Shown here: piece after piece, positions 38,544-51,211 of the stretch
Numbering within the stretch: the stretch's first letter is position 1
Layout: each line of letters begins with the position of its first letter
Source of the DNA: Alphaproteobacteria bacterium
GTDB taxonomy: Bacteria; Pseudomonadota; Alphaproteobacteria; Micropepsales; Micropepsaceae
Reading direction: 5' to 3'
DNA: 64,000 nucleotides
NCBI GenBank assembly: GCA_020852655.1
Contig: JADZAI010000032.1
Coordinates: forward strand, 1-64,000
Program-made: the position numbers and the translations under genes
The notes under the pieces: generated by a model
What the model was told of the DNA's origin: nothing
The model's input: the letters and a program-made list of their open reading frames with translations, nothing else
Databases searched by the model: none

Positions 38544-39044
38544 ATGGCAATGGCGATCGTTCGGGACAACGTGATTTGGTTGAAGCACTTGCGGGATGAC
38601 CCGGTGCTCGTGGATCACCTGTCGGCGCTGCGCGGGGGAGAGCTCGTAACCCTCATTGTGAATGGTATTCCCGGAAAATGGGGAAAAATGGGCGACGGTA
38701 AGGATGGTCGGCCGACTGCCGGCGTGCGTCCTTTGGGAGCGGCTAAGGACTATTGGAACACGCTGTTCAGCGAGCGCCGGGGGGAGGACGTGTCCATTCA
38801 GCTCGGGAAGCCTTCGGAGCATGTTGGGGGTGAGGGTGGGTCCAGTCCCCACCCCCGTCCATCGGGGCTAGCCGAGCAGGCGACCGTCTATGGCCGGATT
38901 GAGTACGCCGATCCTGCGCGACGGGTAGCTGCCATCCAGGCGTTGCGCGACAGCTGGGCGCACGGGCCTCGCCATCCCACCGACCCAACGATCGTGCTGA
39001 CCCGCGACGACATGCATGACCGCGAGCTAGACCGCTTGCCATGA
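38544..39044 (+). CDS. Putative antitoxin of a PIN toxin pair
   Basis: A 166-residue protein that overlaps the PIN gene by four bases. The first half (NVIWLKHLRDDPVLVDHLSA, GGELVTLIVNGIPGKWGKMG, DGKDGRPTAGVRPLGAAKDY) resembles the small beta-rich proteins that precede some PIN toxins. The second half (VYGRIEYADPARRVAAIQAL onward) is helical and charged, suiting toxin binding. The ATG at 38544 has GGGAGG upstream. Codon choice looks less polarised than metF or metH, consistent with acquisition. Confidence 0.65.
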   Translation: MAMAIVRDNVIWLKHLRDDPVLVDHLSALRGGELVTLIVNGIPGKWGKMGDGKDGRPTAGVRPLGAAKDYWNTLFSERRGEDVSIQLGKPSEHVGGEGGSSPHPRPSGLAEQATVYGRIEYADPARRVAAIQALRDSWAHGPRHPTDPTIVLTRDDMHDRELDRLP

Positions 39045-39487
39045 TGACGGCGGACACCAACGTCTTCGTCTACACCTTCGGCGCCGAGAGTGAGCCGAAG
39101 ACGCTAGCTGCGCGTCGTGTAGTCGAATTTCTCCAGGACATGCAGGCGCCGATCGGTCTTCAGGTCGTCGGCGAGCTCCAGAACGCGCTTCGCCGCAAGC
39201 TGAAGCACCCCGCGCCGCTCGCAGCCCTCAATGTCCGCCAAGTGCTGACGGCTTTTGACACGTTTGCACCCAGCCGGGCCAACGCAGAGGAAGCGATCGA
39301 CTTCATGTCGATCGCTCGCTTCTCGTACTGGGATGGTCTGCTGGTGACGGCGGCCCGCGATGCCGGCTGCACCGTCTTCTTCAGCGAGGACATGCACGAC
39401 GGTGCCCGCCTCGGCGACCTCGAAATCGTCAATCCATTTGGTGCGGGCGGTCTTAGTGACCGGGCGCGCGTGCTTTTGAATATCTGA
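39041..39487 (+). CDS. PIN-domain ribonuclease (VapC-like toxin)
   Basis: A 148-residue PIN protein with the acidic site complete: Asp in ADTNVFVYTF, Glu in VVGELQNAL, Asp in SYWDGLLVTAARDAG and Asp in FSEDMHDGARLG. Predicted Mg-dependent endoribonuclease toxin kept in check by the preceding protein. It ends only nine bases before metH, so the pair is embedded in the methionine operon and may be cotranscribed with it. Unlike the other two toxin genes in this window it shows no lesion. Confidence 0.88.
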   Translation: MMTADTNVFVYTFGAESEPKTLAARRVVEFLQDMQAPIGLQVVGELQNALRRKLKHPAPLAALNVRQVLTAFDTFAPSRANAEEAIDFMSIARFSYWDGLLVTAARDAGCTVFFSEDMHDGARLGDLEIVNPFGAGGLSDRARVLLNI

Positions 39488-39496
39488 AAGAGAGCG

Positions 39497-43213
<3,717 letters not shown>

Positions 43214-43275
43214 CGGCGCCCGGGCCGGCGCAGGCGGAGCGATGCTCCGCCGGCGCGTCTGTGGTACAAGGCGCC

Positions 43276-43800
43276 ATGCGCGCCGTTTCCCGCGTCTTCT
43301 GGACGAGCCTCGCGGTCCTCTTCCTCATCGAGGCCTGGCTCTGGCGGCACACCGAGCCGCTGGTGGCGGCGGTGGTGCGCGCCATCCCGCTCGCCTCGAT
43401 CAAGGCAGCCATCGCGGCCGGCGTGAACCGCTTGCCGCCTTTCGTCGTGCTGTTCGTCTTCGCGATCCCGGTGGCGCTGCTGGTGCCGTTCAAGCTCGCG
43501 GCGCTGTGGCTGCTGGCCGAGGGACATCTGCTGCTCGGCGCCGGAGTTTTCGTGCTCGCGAAACTGGTGGGCGTCGCAGTCGCGGCGTTCCTGTTCGAAA
43601 CCTGCAAACCGAAGCTCATGCAGATGGCGTGGTTCGGCCGGTTCTATGCCTGGTTTGTCCGCGTCTGGACCTGGGCGCATGGCCTGGTCGACCCGATCAA
43701 GGCGCGCATTCGCGCCTGGGCACGGCATATTCGTGGGAAGGCGCGGAGCAGGTTTGCGCGGCGCTTCGCCTGGCTCAGGCGGTCGGCCAATCGGACATGA
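43276..43800 (+). CDS. Hypothetical membrane protein
   Basis: A 174-residue protein of unknown function. Hydrophobic segments occur near residues 7-22, 52-80 and 86-107. The C-terminal 50 residues are strongly basic and Trp-rich (WFVRVWTWAHG, KARIRAWARHIRGKARSRFA), likely cytoplasmic. It begins 62 bases after metH. The start ATG at 43276 is the first in the frame after metH. Confidence 0.75.
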   Translation: MRAVSRVFWTSLAVLFLIEAWLWRHTEPLVAAVVRAIPLASIKAAIAAGVNRLPPFVVLFVFAIPVALLVPFKLAALWLLAEGHLLLGAGVFVLAKLVGVAVAAFLFETCKPKLMQMAWFGRFYAWFVRVWTWAHGLVDPIKARIRAWARHIRGKARSRFARRFAWLRRSANRT

Positions 43801-43829
43801 AAAAGGGCCGGGGCTTTCGCCCGGCCCTT
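43800..43829 (-). terminator. Rho-independent terminator (minus-strand reading)
   Basis: AAGGGCCGGG (43803-43812) pairs with CCCGGCCCTT (43820-43829) around a seven-base loop. Read on the minus strand the stem ends in TTTTT, the classical intrinsic terminator. It would end transcription of the 24-codon gene just upstream on that strand and may also stop plus-strand transcription from metH. Confidence 0.85.
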
Positions 43830-43854
43830 GAACTTGCGCTCGTTCAGCTTCGGT

Positions 43855-43929
43855 TCAGAGGAAGCCGATCAGGATCGCGCCCAGAAAGAGAAAGACTGCA
43901 CCGGTGGTCAGCACGCCGACCTGTTGCAT
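43855..43929 (-). CDS. 24-residue membrane microprotein
   Basis: A very small reading frame: MQQVGVLTTGAVFLFLG followed by AILIGFL and a TGA stop. It is a single hydrophobic helix with a short polar N-terminus. Support for real coding comes from the surroundings: GGGAG six bases before the ATG, a canonical intrinsic terminator starting 26 bases after the stop, and no other gene in the 327-base gap. It could be a subunit-stabilising peptide like KdpF or CcoQ-type proteins, or a regulator; no partner is adjacent. Not recognised. Confidence 0.6.
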   Translation of the reverse strand: MQQVGVLTTGAVFLFLGAILIGFL

Positions 43930-44127
43930 TGGATTCTCCCTGCCCAACGTGCGCCCACTGTGGCGCGGATGTGACGAACTCACAAATTAAAACGATGTTG
44001 CAACGCAACCGTTCCGGACAGAAAGTTTCGTCCGGGCGGCCGTTCGTTGCGTCGTGATGGCGGAATTAGGGCAGATCGTGTCGGATTACAGCATCGTCAC
44101 GCTTATCCGTCGCTTAAGCCTGAGCGG

Positions 44128-44820
44128 TCACCAGGGCAGGCGCGCGCCGTCGTAGTTCAGGAAGCGGCCGGAGTCGGACGGCGTCAGCGCGCGGATCGTC
44201 GTGCGCATCGCCGCTACGCTTTCCTCCGGCGCAAGCGGCGCATTCGGCCCGCCCATGTCGGTCCGCACCCAGCCGGGATGCATCGGCACGGCGATGATGC
44301 CGTCGCCGCGCCATTCGGTGGCGAGCGTCGAAACCAGCTTGTTCAGCGCCGCCTTCGAGGTGCGGTAGGCATGCATGCCCGTGCTGCTGCCCTCGTTCGA
44401 ACCCATCTGCGAGGTGATGGCGACGAATTTCCGGTCGTTGCCGGCTTTCAGGTTCGCGTGGACGATCTGCGCGAGGCGCAGCGGGGCCATCGTGTTCACC
44501 GCGAAGGTGCGGGTCCAGGCGTCGAAATCCATATCGTCCCAGCCCTGCCTGTTGCCGCCATAGATGCCGGCATTGGCGATCGCGATGTCGACCGGCTGGT
44601 TGCCCAGCACCGACTTGAACGCGCGGATGGACGAGTCCTCGGTCATCTCCAGCGGATGCACCGTGACGCGGCCACCCGAGCTTGCCGCGATGGCGACCAG
44701 CGCATCCGCCTTCGCCGGCGTGCGGCAGGTGGCGATCACGCGCTCGCCCGCCGCCGCGTATTGGCGGACGAACTCCAGCCCAAGGCCCCGATTGGCGCCG
44801 GCGATCAGAATTGTCGACAT
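44128..44820 (-). CDS. Short-chain dehydrogenase/reductase
   Basis: A 230-residue SDR. The NAD(P) motif is LIAGANRGLGLEF, followed by IAIANAGIYGG (NNAG analogue), the catalytic Ser in VAITSQMGS and Tyr-Lys in HAYRTSKAALNKL. It is closest to the C-factor/carbonyl reductase-like SDRs; substrate unknown. The ATG at 44820 is preferred over one 15 bases upstream because GGGAAG precedes it. Confidence 0.92.
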   Translation of the reverse strand: MSTILIAGANRGLGLEFVRQYAAAGERVIATCRTPAKADALVAIAASSGGRVTVHPLEMTEDSSIRAFKSVLGNQPVDIAIANAGIYGGNRQGWDDMDFDAWTRTFAVNTMAPLRLAQIVHANLKAGNDRKFVAITSQMGSNEGSSTGMHAYRTSKAALNKLVSTLATEWRGDGIIAVPMHPGWVRTDMGGPNAPLAPEESVAAMRTTIRALTPSDSGRFLNYDGARLPW

Positions 44821-44918
44821 GAGACTTCCCAACAAGCTTGTGCGGTTGCCCGCCCCAGCGATCTAGTGGTCGGAGCGGCGGCTGAAAATGGGCGCGACTT
44901 TAATGTTCGCGGTGCGCC

Positions 44919-47900
44919 CTACGGCTTGCCAAACCCGCCGCCGCCGGGCGTCTCGATCAGGATCGAATCACCCGCTTCCATCTGCGTCTCCCCGGCGCCG
45001 CCCAGCCGCTCCCGGCTGCCGTCGCGGCGGATGACGCTATTGCGGCCCTTCGCACCCACACCGCCCCCTTCGAGGCCGAAGGGTGCGGTCTCGCGCCGGG
45101 TCGAGAGGATCGAGCAGGTCATCGGCGTGCGGAAGGTGATCTGCCGCGAGACGCCGTCGCCCCCTTTGTGCAGCCCCGTCCCGCCGCTGCCCCGGCGGAT
45201 CGCGAAATGCCCGACCAGCACCGGAAAGCGGCTCTCCAGCACCTCCGGGTCGGTGAGACGCGAATTCGTCATATGCGTGTGGACCGCCGACTGGCCGTCG
45301 AAGCCCGGTCCCGCGCCGGCCCCGCCGCAGATCGTCTCGTAATACTGGTAGCGGTCGTTGCCGAAGGTCAGGTTGTTCATCGTGCCCTGCGCCGCGGCGA
45401 GCACGCCCATCGCGCCGAAGATCGCGTCGGTCACCGCCTGGCTCGTCTCGACATTGCCGGCGACGACGGCGGCCGGATAGCGGGGGCTGAGAAAGCAGCC
45501 GTCCGGAATGACGATCTCGAGCGGACGCAGGCAGCCGGCATTCAGCGGGATGTCGTCGTCGGCGAGGCAGCGGAAGCAATAGAGCACCGCCGCCTTGGTC
45601 ACGCTCGACGGCGCGTTGAAATTATTCGCCTGCTGCGGATCGGTGCCGGTGAAGTCGATGCGGGCGGCGCGCGCGGCGGCGTCGACGTCGATGCGGACGC
45701 GGATGGTCGCGCCGCCGTCCATCGTCACGGTGAAGCTGCCCGGTTTCAACGCCGCGATCGCCTGGCGCACGACGGCCTCGGCATTGTCCTGGACATGGCC
45801 CATATAGGCCTTCACCACGTCGAGGCCGTATTGCCCGACCATGCGGTGCAGCTCCTCGGCGCCCTTGGTGCAGGCGGCGATCTGCGCCTTCATGTCGGCG
45901 ACGTTGGTGTCGGGATTGCGCGAGGGATACGGCCCGGCGGTCAGCAGGGCGCGCAATCCGGCTTCGTCGAATTTGCCGGCGTGGACGATCTGGACCCCAT
46001 CCAGCAGCACGCCCTCATCGGCGACGCTGCGCGAGAAGGGTGGCATCGAACCCGGCGCGATGCCGCCGATGTCGGCATGATGGCCGCGCGCCGCGCAGAA
46101 GAAGCGCGGCTCGGCATCGCCTTCGCCGAAGACCGGCATGACGACGGTGACGTCGGGCAGATGCGTGCCGCCGCCATAGGGCGCGTTCAGCGCGAAGGCA
46201 TCGCCCGGCTGCATATGCGGATGCCTGGCGCGCACCGCGGCGACGCTGTCGCCCATGCTGCCGAGATGCACCGGCATGTGCGGTGCGTTGGCGATCAGCG
46301 CGCCGTCGCCGTCATAGATCGCGCAGGAGAAGTCGAGCCGTTCCTTGATGTTTACCGACGCCGCGGTCTTCTCCAGCGTCAGGCCCATCTGTTCGGCGAT
46401 CGACATGAAGAGGTTGTTGAAGACCTCGAGCAGGATGGGATCGGCCTCGGTGCCCGCCGCGCGCCGTTCCGGCCGCGCCGTGACCCGCGTGAGGATCACC
46501 TCGCCGCCCGGCGCGATGGCCGCGCGCCAGCCCGGCTCGACGACGATCGTCTGGTGCGGCTCGATCAGCAGCGCCGGGCCGGGCAGGGCGTGCCCGGTGC
46601 GCACCCCTTCGCGGCGATGCACAGGGATGTCGTGCCACGCGCCCGCCATGAAGACGCGCGCCGTCGTCGCCGGCGCCGGCAAGGGCGTGTCTGCGGCGGC
46701 TGCGTGATGGCGCGGCGGCTCGGCGCCGCCGCCATGCGCCTCGGCCTCCAGCGACTCGACGATCAGGCCGCGGCCTTCGAAGCCGAACCCGAAGCGCTTG
46801 GTATGCGCGGCGGTGAAGTCGCGGCGCATGTCGCCGGCGCTGCCATACGGGACGGGCAGGGTGGTGTCCGTCCCTTCGTAGCGGACATGCGCGACGGCAT
46901 GAGCGGCGATGCCGTCACGCGCGACGCCCTGGCTTTGGAGTTCTGCAGAAGCGGCCGCACGCAATTCCTCCGCCGCGGGATCGAGCGCCGCCTTGGTGTC
47001 GTCCTCCAGCTTGCGGCCGATCGCGCGCTGGCGAAAGGCGCGCAGCTTGGCGAGGCCGATGCCATAGGCCGACAGCAGGCCGGAGAAGGGATGGATCAGC
47101 ACCGTCTCCATGCCCAGCGCATCCGCGACGAGACAGGCATGCTGCCCGCCCGCCCCGCCGAAGCAATTCAGCGCATAGCTCGTCACGTCGTAGCCGCGTG
47201 CGACGGAAATCTTCTTGATCGCGTTCGCCATGTTGGCGACGGCGATCTGGATGAAGCCCTCCGCCACCTCCTCGGCCGGCTTGCCGATGCGCCCGGCCAT
47301 GTCCGCGAAGGCGGCGCGCACGGCGCCCGCGTCCAGCTTCTGGTCCTCGCCGGGCCCGAAGATCGCCGGGAAAAAATCCGGCTGGAGCTTGCCCAGCATG
47401 ACATTGGCGTCGGTGACGGCGAGCGGCCCGCCGCGACGGTAGGCGGCCGGTCCGGGATTGGCCCCGGCCGAGTCCGGCCCGACGCGCATCCTGAGGCCGT
47501 CGTAATGCAGGATCGAACTGCCGCCTGCCGCGACGGTATGGATCAGCATCATCGGGGCGCGGAGGCGCACGCCGGCGACCTGTGTTTCCTGCTCGCGCTC
47601 ATAGGCGCCGTCGAAATGGCAGACGTCGGTGGACGTGCCGCCCATGTCGAAGCCGATGATCTTCCCGAACCCGGCGGCGCGCCCGGATTCGGCGGCGCCG
47701 ACGACACCGCCGGCAGGCCCGGACAGAACGGCGTCCTTGCCCTGAAAACGTGCGGCGTCGGTCAGTCCGCCTGAGGACATCATGAACTGGAGCTGCGTCT
47801 CCGGACCGAGCCCGGCGCGCACGCGATTCACGTAACGCCGCAGCACCGGCGACAGATAGGCGTCGACCACCGTCGTGTCGCCGCGCGAGACCAGTTTCTG

Positions 47901-48494
47901 GAGCGGCGATACCTCGTGGCTGACGCTGACCTGCGTGAACCCCACAGCCCGCGCGATCTTCGCCGCCCGCCGTTCGTGCCCGGGATAGCGATAGCCATGC
48001 AGGAAGGCGATCGCGCAGGCGCGCAAGCCCGCATCGAAGGCCTCGGCGAGAGCGTGGCGCAGTGCCGTCTCATCCAGCGGCGTTCGCACCTCGCCTTCGG
48101 CCGTCATGCGCTCGCCCGCCTCGACGACACGGGTGTAGAGCATGTCCGGCAGTTCGATGTTGCGGACGAAGAGCTTCGGCCGGTTCTGGTAGCCGATACG
48201 GAGCTGGTCGGCGAAGCCGCGCGTGATGACGAGCAGCGTCGGCTCGCCCTTGCGCTCGAGCAACGCATTGGTCGCGACGGTCGTCCCCATCTTCACCGCC
48301 GCGATGCGCTCGGCCGGCAGCGCCGCACCCGGCGCAATCTTCAGGAAGCGCCGGATGCCTTCGACCGCGGCATCTTCATAGCGCTCGGGATTTTCCGACA
48401 GCAGTTTCGCTGCGCTGAGCGTACCGTCCGGCGCCCGCGCAATCACGTCCGTGAACGTACCGCCGCGGTCGATCCAGAACTGCCATTTGCCCAT
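44919..48494 (-). CDS. 5-oxoprolinase/hydantoinase, fused A and B subunits
   Basis: A 1191-residue ATP-dependent amidohydrolase. The HyuA-type half begins [20 protein letters not shown] and holds [18 protein letters not shown] and [20 protein letters not shown]; the HyuB-type half starts near residue 670 ([20 protein letters not shown]) with [11 protein letters not shown] and [20 protein letters not shown]. The single-chain layout matches eukaryotic-type OPLAH, which opens 5-oxoproline to glutamate with ATP; hydantoin substrates are the alternative. The ending PGGGGFGKP is the usual C-terminus of the family. Confidence 0.93.
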   Translation of the reverse strand: MGKWQFWIDRGGTFTDVIARAPDGTLSAAKLLSENPERYEDAAVEGIRRFLKIAPGAALPAERIAAVKMGTTVATNALLERKGEPTLLVITRGFADQLRIGYQNRPKLFVRNIELPDMLYTRVVEAGERMTAEGEVRTPLDETALRHALAEAFDAGLRACAIAFLHGYRYPGHERRAAKIARAVGFTQVSVSHEVSPLQKLVSRGDTTVVDAYLSPVLRRYVNRVRAGLGPETQLQFMMSSGGLTDAARFQGKDAVLSGPAGGVVGAAESGRAAGFGKIIGFDMGGTSTDVCHFDGAYEREQETQVAGVRLRAPMMLIHTVAAGGSSILHYDGLRMRVGPDSAGANPGPAAYRRGGPLAVTDANVMLGKLQPDFFPAIFGPGEDQKLDAGAVRAAFADMAGRIGKPAEEVAEGFIQIAVANMANAIKKISVARGYDVTSYALNCFGGAGGQHACLVADALGMETVLIHPFSGLLSAYGIGLAKLRAFRQRAIGRKLEDDTKAALDPAAEELRAAASAELQSQGVARDGIAAHAVAHVRYEGTDTTLPVPYGSAGDMRRDFTAAHTKRFGFGFEGRGLIVESLEAEAHGGGAEPPRHHAAAADTPLPAPATTARVFMAGAWHDIPVHRREGVRTGHALPGPALLIEPHQTIVVEPGWRAAIAPGGEVILTRVTARPERRAAGTEADPILLEVFNNLFMSIAEQMGLTLEKTAASVNIKERLDFSCAIYDGDGALIANAPHMPVHLGSMGDSVAAVRARHPHMQPGDAFALNAPYGGGTHLPDVTVVMPVFGEGDAEPRFFCAARGHHADIGGIAPGSMPPFSRSVADEGVLLDGVQIVHAGKFDEAGLRALLTAGPYPSRNPDTNVADMKAQIAACTKGAEELHRMVGQYGLDVVKAYMGHVQDNAEAVVRQAIAALKPGSFTVTMDGGATIRVRIDVDAAARAARIDFTGTDPQQANNFNAPSSVTKAAVLYCFRCLADDDIPLNAGCLRPLEIVIPDGCFLSPRYPAAVVAGNVETSQAVTDAIFGAMGVLAAAQGTMNNLTFGNDRYQYYETICGGAGAGPGFDGQSAVHTHMTNSRLTDPEVLESRFPVLVGHFAIRRGSGGTGLHKGGDGVSRQITFRTPMTCSILSTRRETAPFGLEGGGVGAKGRNSVIRRDGSRERLGGAGETQMEAGDSILIETPGGGGFGKP

Positions 48495-48524
48495 GGCAGG
48501 CTTGTAGCGTTCGCTCCCGGGTTT

Positions 48525-49685
48525 TCAAACGCCGCGCGGTACGCCGGCGCGCTCCCACCAAGCTGCAAGATGAGCTGCCGCCGCCAGGAAGAGCGGCCGC
48601 GCCGGCGGATCGTCGGCTGCCGCCCGCAGACAGGCGACCGTGTATTTGGCGAGATGTGCGTCCTCATGCACCAAGGCGTTCGCCGCGAGCGCCGTGACGT
48701 CGACCGGCACCGGCCTCCAGTCTTTCTCCAGCCGCACCTTCCCCAGCGTCGATCGAAAGCCGAGCACATAGGTCGCGGCGATCCGAACGAGACGCGCCGG
48801 GTTCTTGCTGTAGGGCGCCAGCGCCAGCAGCCCTTGCGGCAGGGTCAGGCAGTGGCTCCAGCCATAGGGCGCGTGATCGGGATCGTCCTGGAGCATCGAC
48901 AGGGCCGCGATCCGTGACAGCGCGATGCGTGCGTCCTCAAGCGGCAGTCCGGTCGCCTCGCCGAGCAGAGATGCCGCCAGGCCATTCTTCTCGACCGCCA
49001 GCATGGTCGGCGCGATCGACGAACTCGGCGCGTCCCGCCGCGGCGGCGCGGCGAGTGCCTCCCACAGATCCTTCGGCCCGCCCGCACTCTTGTCGCCATC
49101 GACCCAGGTCAGGTGGCCACGAGCCGCCGCAAGGCCGCGGATGGCCGTCCGCACCGTCAGCGCAAGATCGCCGTAGCGCGGGGCGGCTTCCGGCAGCGCT
49201 GCCAGCAGGATCGGCGCATGCGCCGCCGCGCCCAGACTCGCCGCGATCAGGTCGGTCAGTTCGGCGCACAGATCCTGCGCCGGCACCTGCGGCGCGAGCG
49301 CCATCAGCGCAGCATCCGCACCGTCGCTATCGTGGTCACGCAAGGCCGCCAGCAGCTTCGCCTTGGCTTCCTCGGGCGGACAGGAGGGCACGTCCGGGCG
49401 ATCGACCTCGTCGCCTTCCGCATACAGGGCTGCGATGCCGGCGATGCGCATCCGCCCCGCCGACCGCATGTTCGGCGGCGCCAGCGGCAACAGCGTCGCG
49501 CGGGCCAGAAGCTCCATCGGGGCATGGAGCGTGAAGGACGAGCCCTTCACCTTGGGGCCGGCGATGGCGCCTCCGACTGCTGTGACAAGCTGGGCGTCGG
49601 TCAGCGCGGCGATGACCGAAGGCTCCGGCCCGTGCACGTCGATGTCAGGCGGGAGGGCGCGAAGCGCGGAGACGAGCTGTTGCAT
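48525..49685 (-). CDS. Uncharacterised helical protein divergent from soxR
   Basis: A 386-residue protein that I do not recognise. It is Ala/Leu-rich and predicted almost wholly helical, with repeated helix pairs (AKAKLLAALRDHDSDGADAA, LIAASLGAAAHAPILLAALP, VTALAANALVHEDAHLAKYT), possibly a HEAT-like or cofactor-binding helical bundle; no signal peptide or metal motif is clear. The ATG at 49685 is chosen; a start at 49706 would fall inside the SoxR box. Its promoter shares that box with soxR, so redox-cycling compounds may induce it. Confidence 0.7.
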   Translation of the reverse strand: MQQLVSALRALPPDIDVHGPEPSVIAALTDAQLVTAVGGAIAGPKVKGSSFTLHAPMELLARATLLPLAPPNMRSAGRMRIAGIAALYAEGDEVDRPDVPSCPPEEAKAKLLAALRDHDSDGADAALMALAPQVPAQDLCAELTDLIAASLGAAAHAPILLAALPEAAPRYGDLALTVRTAIRGLAAARGHLTWVDGDKSAGGPKDLWEALAAPPRRDAPSSSIAPTMLAVEKNGLAASLLGEATGLPLEDARIALSRIAALSMLQDDPDHAPYGWSHCLTLPQGLLALAPYSKNPARLVRIAATYVLGFRSTLGKVRLEKDWRPVPVDVTALAANALVHEDAHLAKYTVACLRAAADDPPARPLFLAAAAHLAAWWERAGVPRGV

Positions 49686-49702
49686 CCCGCTCTCATACAA
49701 GT

Positions 49703-49716
49703 TCAAGTGAACTTGA
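49703..49716. promoter_or_regulatory. SoxR box
   Basis: TCAAGT-GA-ACTTGA is a perfect palindrome, and on the minus strand the context reads CCTCAAGTTCACTTGAAC, very close to the E. coli soxS-promoter site CCTCAAGTTAACTTGAGG. It lies in the 52-base gap between soxR and the divergent unknown gene. Confidence 0.85.
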
Positions 49717-49737
49717 GGTCAAGGGATTTGTGCGGCC

Positions 49738-50214
49738 ATGGCGGAACAGTTCATCGACATCAGCGAACTCGCGGCGCGATCCGGCCTGGCCGCGAGCGCA
49801 TTGCGCTTCTATGAGGCGGAAGGGCTGATCGTATCCTTGCGGTCGGCAGGCAACCGCCGGCGCTTTCCCCGTTCCATCCTGCGCAAGGTCGCCTTCATCC
49901 GCGCCGCGCAGAATGTCGGGCTGACGCTCGACGCCATAAAGGCGGCGCTGGGCGGCCTGCCGTCAGGCCGCACGCCGACCAAGGCCGACTGGGAAAGCCT
50001 GTCGCGCCAATGGGCGGTCCTGCTGGACGAGAAGATCGCGGCGCTTCATCGCCTGCGCAATGCGCTCGGCTCCTGCATCGGCTGCGGCTGCCTCTCGCTG
50101 AAGCGCTGCGCCCTCTATAATCCCGGCGACGCCGCCCGCGCCAAAGGCTTCGGCGCGCGCTATCTTCTCGGCGACGACCCGAAGCAGTTCATGGCTTCAG
50201 AGGGCGAGGGCTAG
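49738..50214 (+). CDS. soxR: Redox-sensitive MerR-family activator SoxR
   Basis: A 158-residue MerR-type regulator. The HTH is ISELAARSGLAASALRFYEA followed by the wing LRSAGNRRRFPRSIL; a dimer helix leads to the [2Fe-2S] motif C113-x2-C116-x-C118-x5-C124 (CIGCGCLSLKRC), which is diagnostic for SoxR. Oxidation of the cluster by redox-cycling compounds activates transcription. No soxS is present, as expected outside enterics, so SoxR probably acts directly on targets, with the divergent unknown gene as first candidate. The dodecin gene converges from downstream. Confidence 0.95.
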   Translation: MAEQFIDISELAARSGLAASALRFYEAEGLIVSLRSAGNRRRFPRSILRKVAFIRAAQNVGLTLDAIKAALGGLPSGRTPTKADWESLSRQWAVLLDEKIAALHRLRNALGSCIGCGCLSLKRCALYNPGDAARAKGFGARYLLGDDPKQFMASEGEG

Positions 50215-50216
50215 GG

Positions 50217-50426
50217 TCAGTCCTCGACGGTGAAGCCGACTTTCAGCGACACCTGGTAGTGCGCTACCTTGCCGTTCTCGACATGGCCGCGGGTTTCCAG
50301 CACCTCGAACCAGCGGATGTTGCGCAGCGTCTTGCCGGCGCGGGTGATCGCCGTCTGGATGGCGTCCTCGATGCCGGATTTCGACGAGCCCGTGAGCTCG
50401 ACGATCTTGTAGACATTGTCGTCCAT
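50217..50426 (-). CDS. Dodecin
   Basis: A 69-residue flavin-storage protein that forms hollow dodecamers. It shows the family pattern [20 protein letters not shown], the flavin-stacking Trp in [12 protein letters not shown], and the ending [16 protein letters not shown]. The ATG at 50426 is preceded by AAGGGAA. The stop is two bases from the convergent soxR stop; a link between flavin storage and redox sensing is possible but only positional. Confidence 0.93.
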   Translation of the reverse strand: MDDNVYKIVELTGSSKSGIEDAIQTAITRAGKTLRNIRWFEVLETRGHVENGKVAHYQVSLKVGFTVED

Positions 50427-50624
50427 GGCGTTTCCCTTCTGCGGCCTGGTCATAAAGACGTGCTGCGGCGGGGATGGTTGCGTCCGCCGGGCGCTTTGAT
50501 CGCCGCGACGGGGCCTTGCAAGACCGGCCGCAGGGCAACGGAGAATACCATCCCTGAAGGCCCGGGGTAGGGGCGTTTGCCGGGCTCCCGTATTTTTCCG
50601 ATGATGCCGGCGTTGGAGATGGCG

Positions 50625-50882
50625 ATGGATACGAAGACGATCGAACTGCCCCGACAGTTGTCGCAATGGGTCGAAGAACGCGTCGAAAGCGGCGAATTTG
50701 CCGATACGAGCGACTACATGCGCGAACTTATCCGGCGCGACCAAGAGCAGCGGGAGTGGCTGGTCAGCGAACTGATCAAAGGCGAAGAAAGCGGGACCAA
50801 CTCGCTTACGGTCGACGATATCTGGGCGGAAGCGGTTGCGGAGTATCGAGCCAGGAAGATGCGCAAGTCGCGCGCTGCGTGA
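50625..50882 (+). CDS. parD: ParD-type antitoxin (ribbon-helix-helix)
   Basis: An 85-residue antitoxin. The RHH domain is [39 protein letters not shown]; the C-terminal half ([16 protein letters not shown]) wraps the toxin. The ATG at 50625 has GGAG six bases before it; several upstream ATGs in frame are less likely. Overlaps the toxin start by four bases. Confidence 0.88.
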   Translation: MDTKTIELPRQLSQWVEERVESGEFADTSDYMRELIRRDQEQREWLVSELIKGEESGTNSLTVDDIWAEAVAEYRARKMRKSRAA

Positions 50883-51165
50883 CGACCTACTCGCTTTCGA
50901 ACGCAGCGTCGGCAGATGTCCTGGGCATTGCCAAATTCTCGCTTAAGCGGTGGGGCGAGAAGAAAGCCAAAGAGTATGTCGACGGCTTGAAGCGCGTGTT
51001 CGCCGGAGTTGCCGAGCGACCGCAGGATGGCAAGGTCGTCGCCCTTCGTCCGAAGTTGCGCCGCGTGCAGTACCGCAGTCACTACGTCTTCTACAGAATC
51101 CGTACTCAAGTGTGGAGATAGTCCGCGTCCTCCACGGCCGGATGAATTTCGCGCGGCATCTGTGA
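50879..51165 (+). pseudogene. parE: ParE/RelE toxin with C-terminal frameshift
   Basis: The GTG at 50879 opens a ParE-like reading frame ([40 protein letters not shown]) that ends early at a TAG (51119-51121) after RTQVWR. The expected family ending is found in another frame: VEIVRVLHGRMNFARHL, 51112 to the TGA at 51163-51165. The change occurs in CAAGTGTGGAG, near 51108-51114, so one base was lost or two gained. The truncated product lacks the last beta strand and helix with the conserved HGRM-RHL residues, so it is probably inactive. Confidence 0.8.
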
Positions 51166-51211
51166 CGCGTCGCGGGTTGGCGCGACTCGTGGCGGGCGTT
51201 AGACTCGGGTC

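Noticed and set aside
45168..47774. Open frame of 868 codons antisense to the oxoprolinase gene
   Set aside because: Shadow frame; the oxoprolinase has all family motifs on the other strand.
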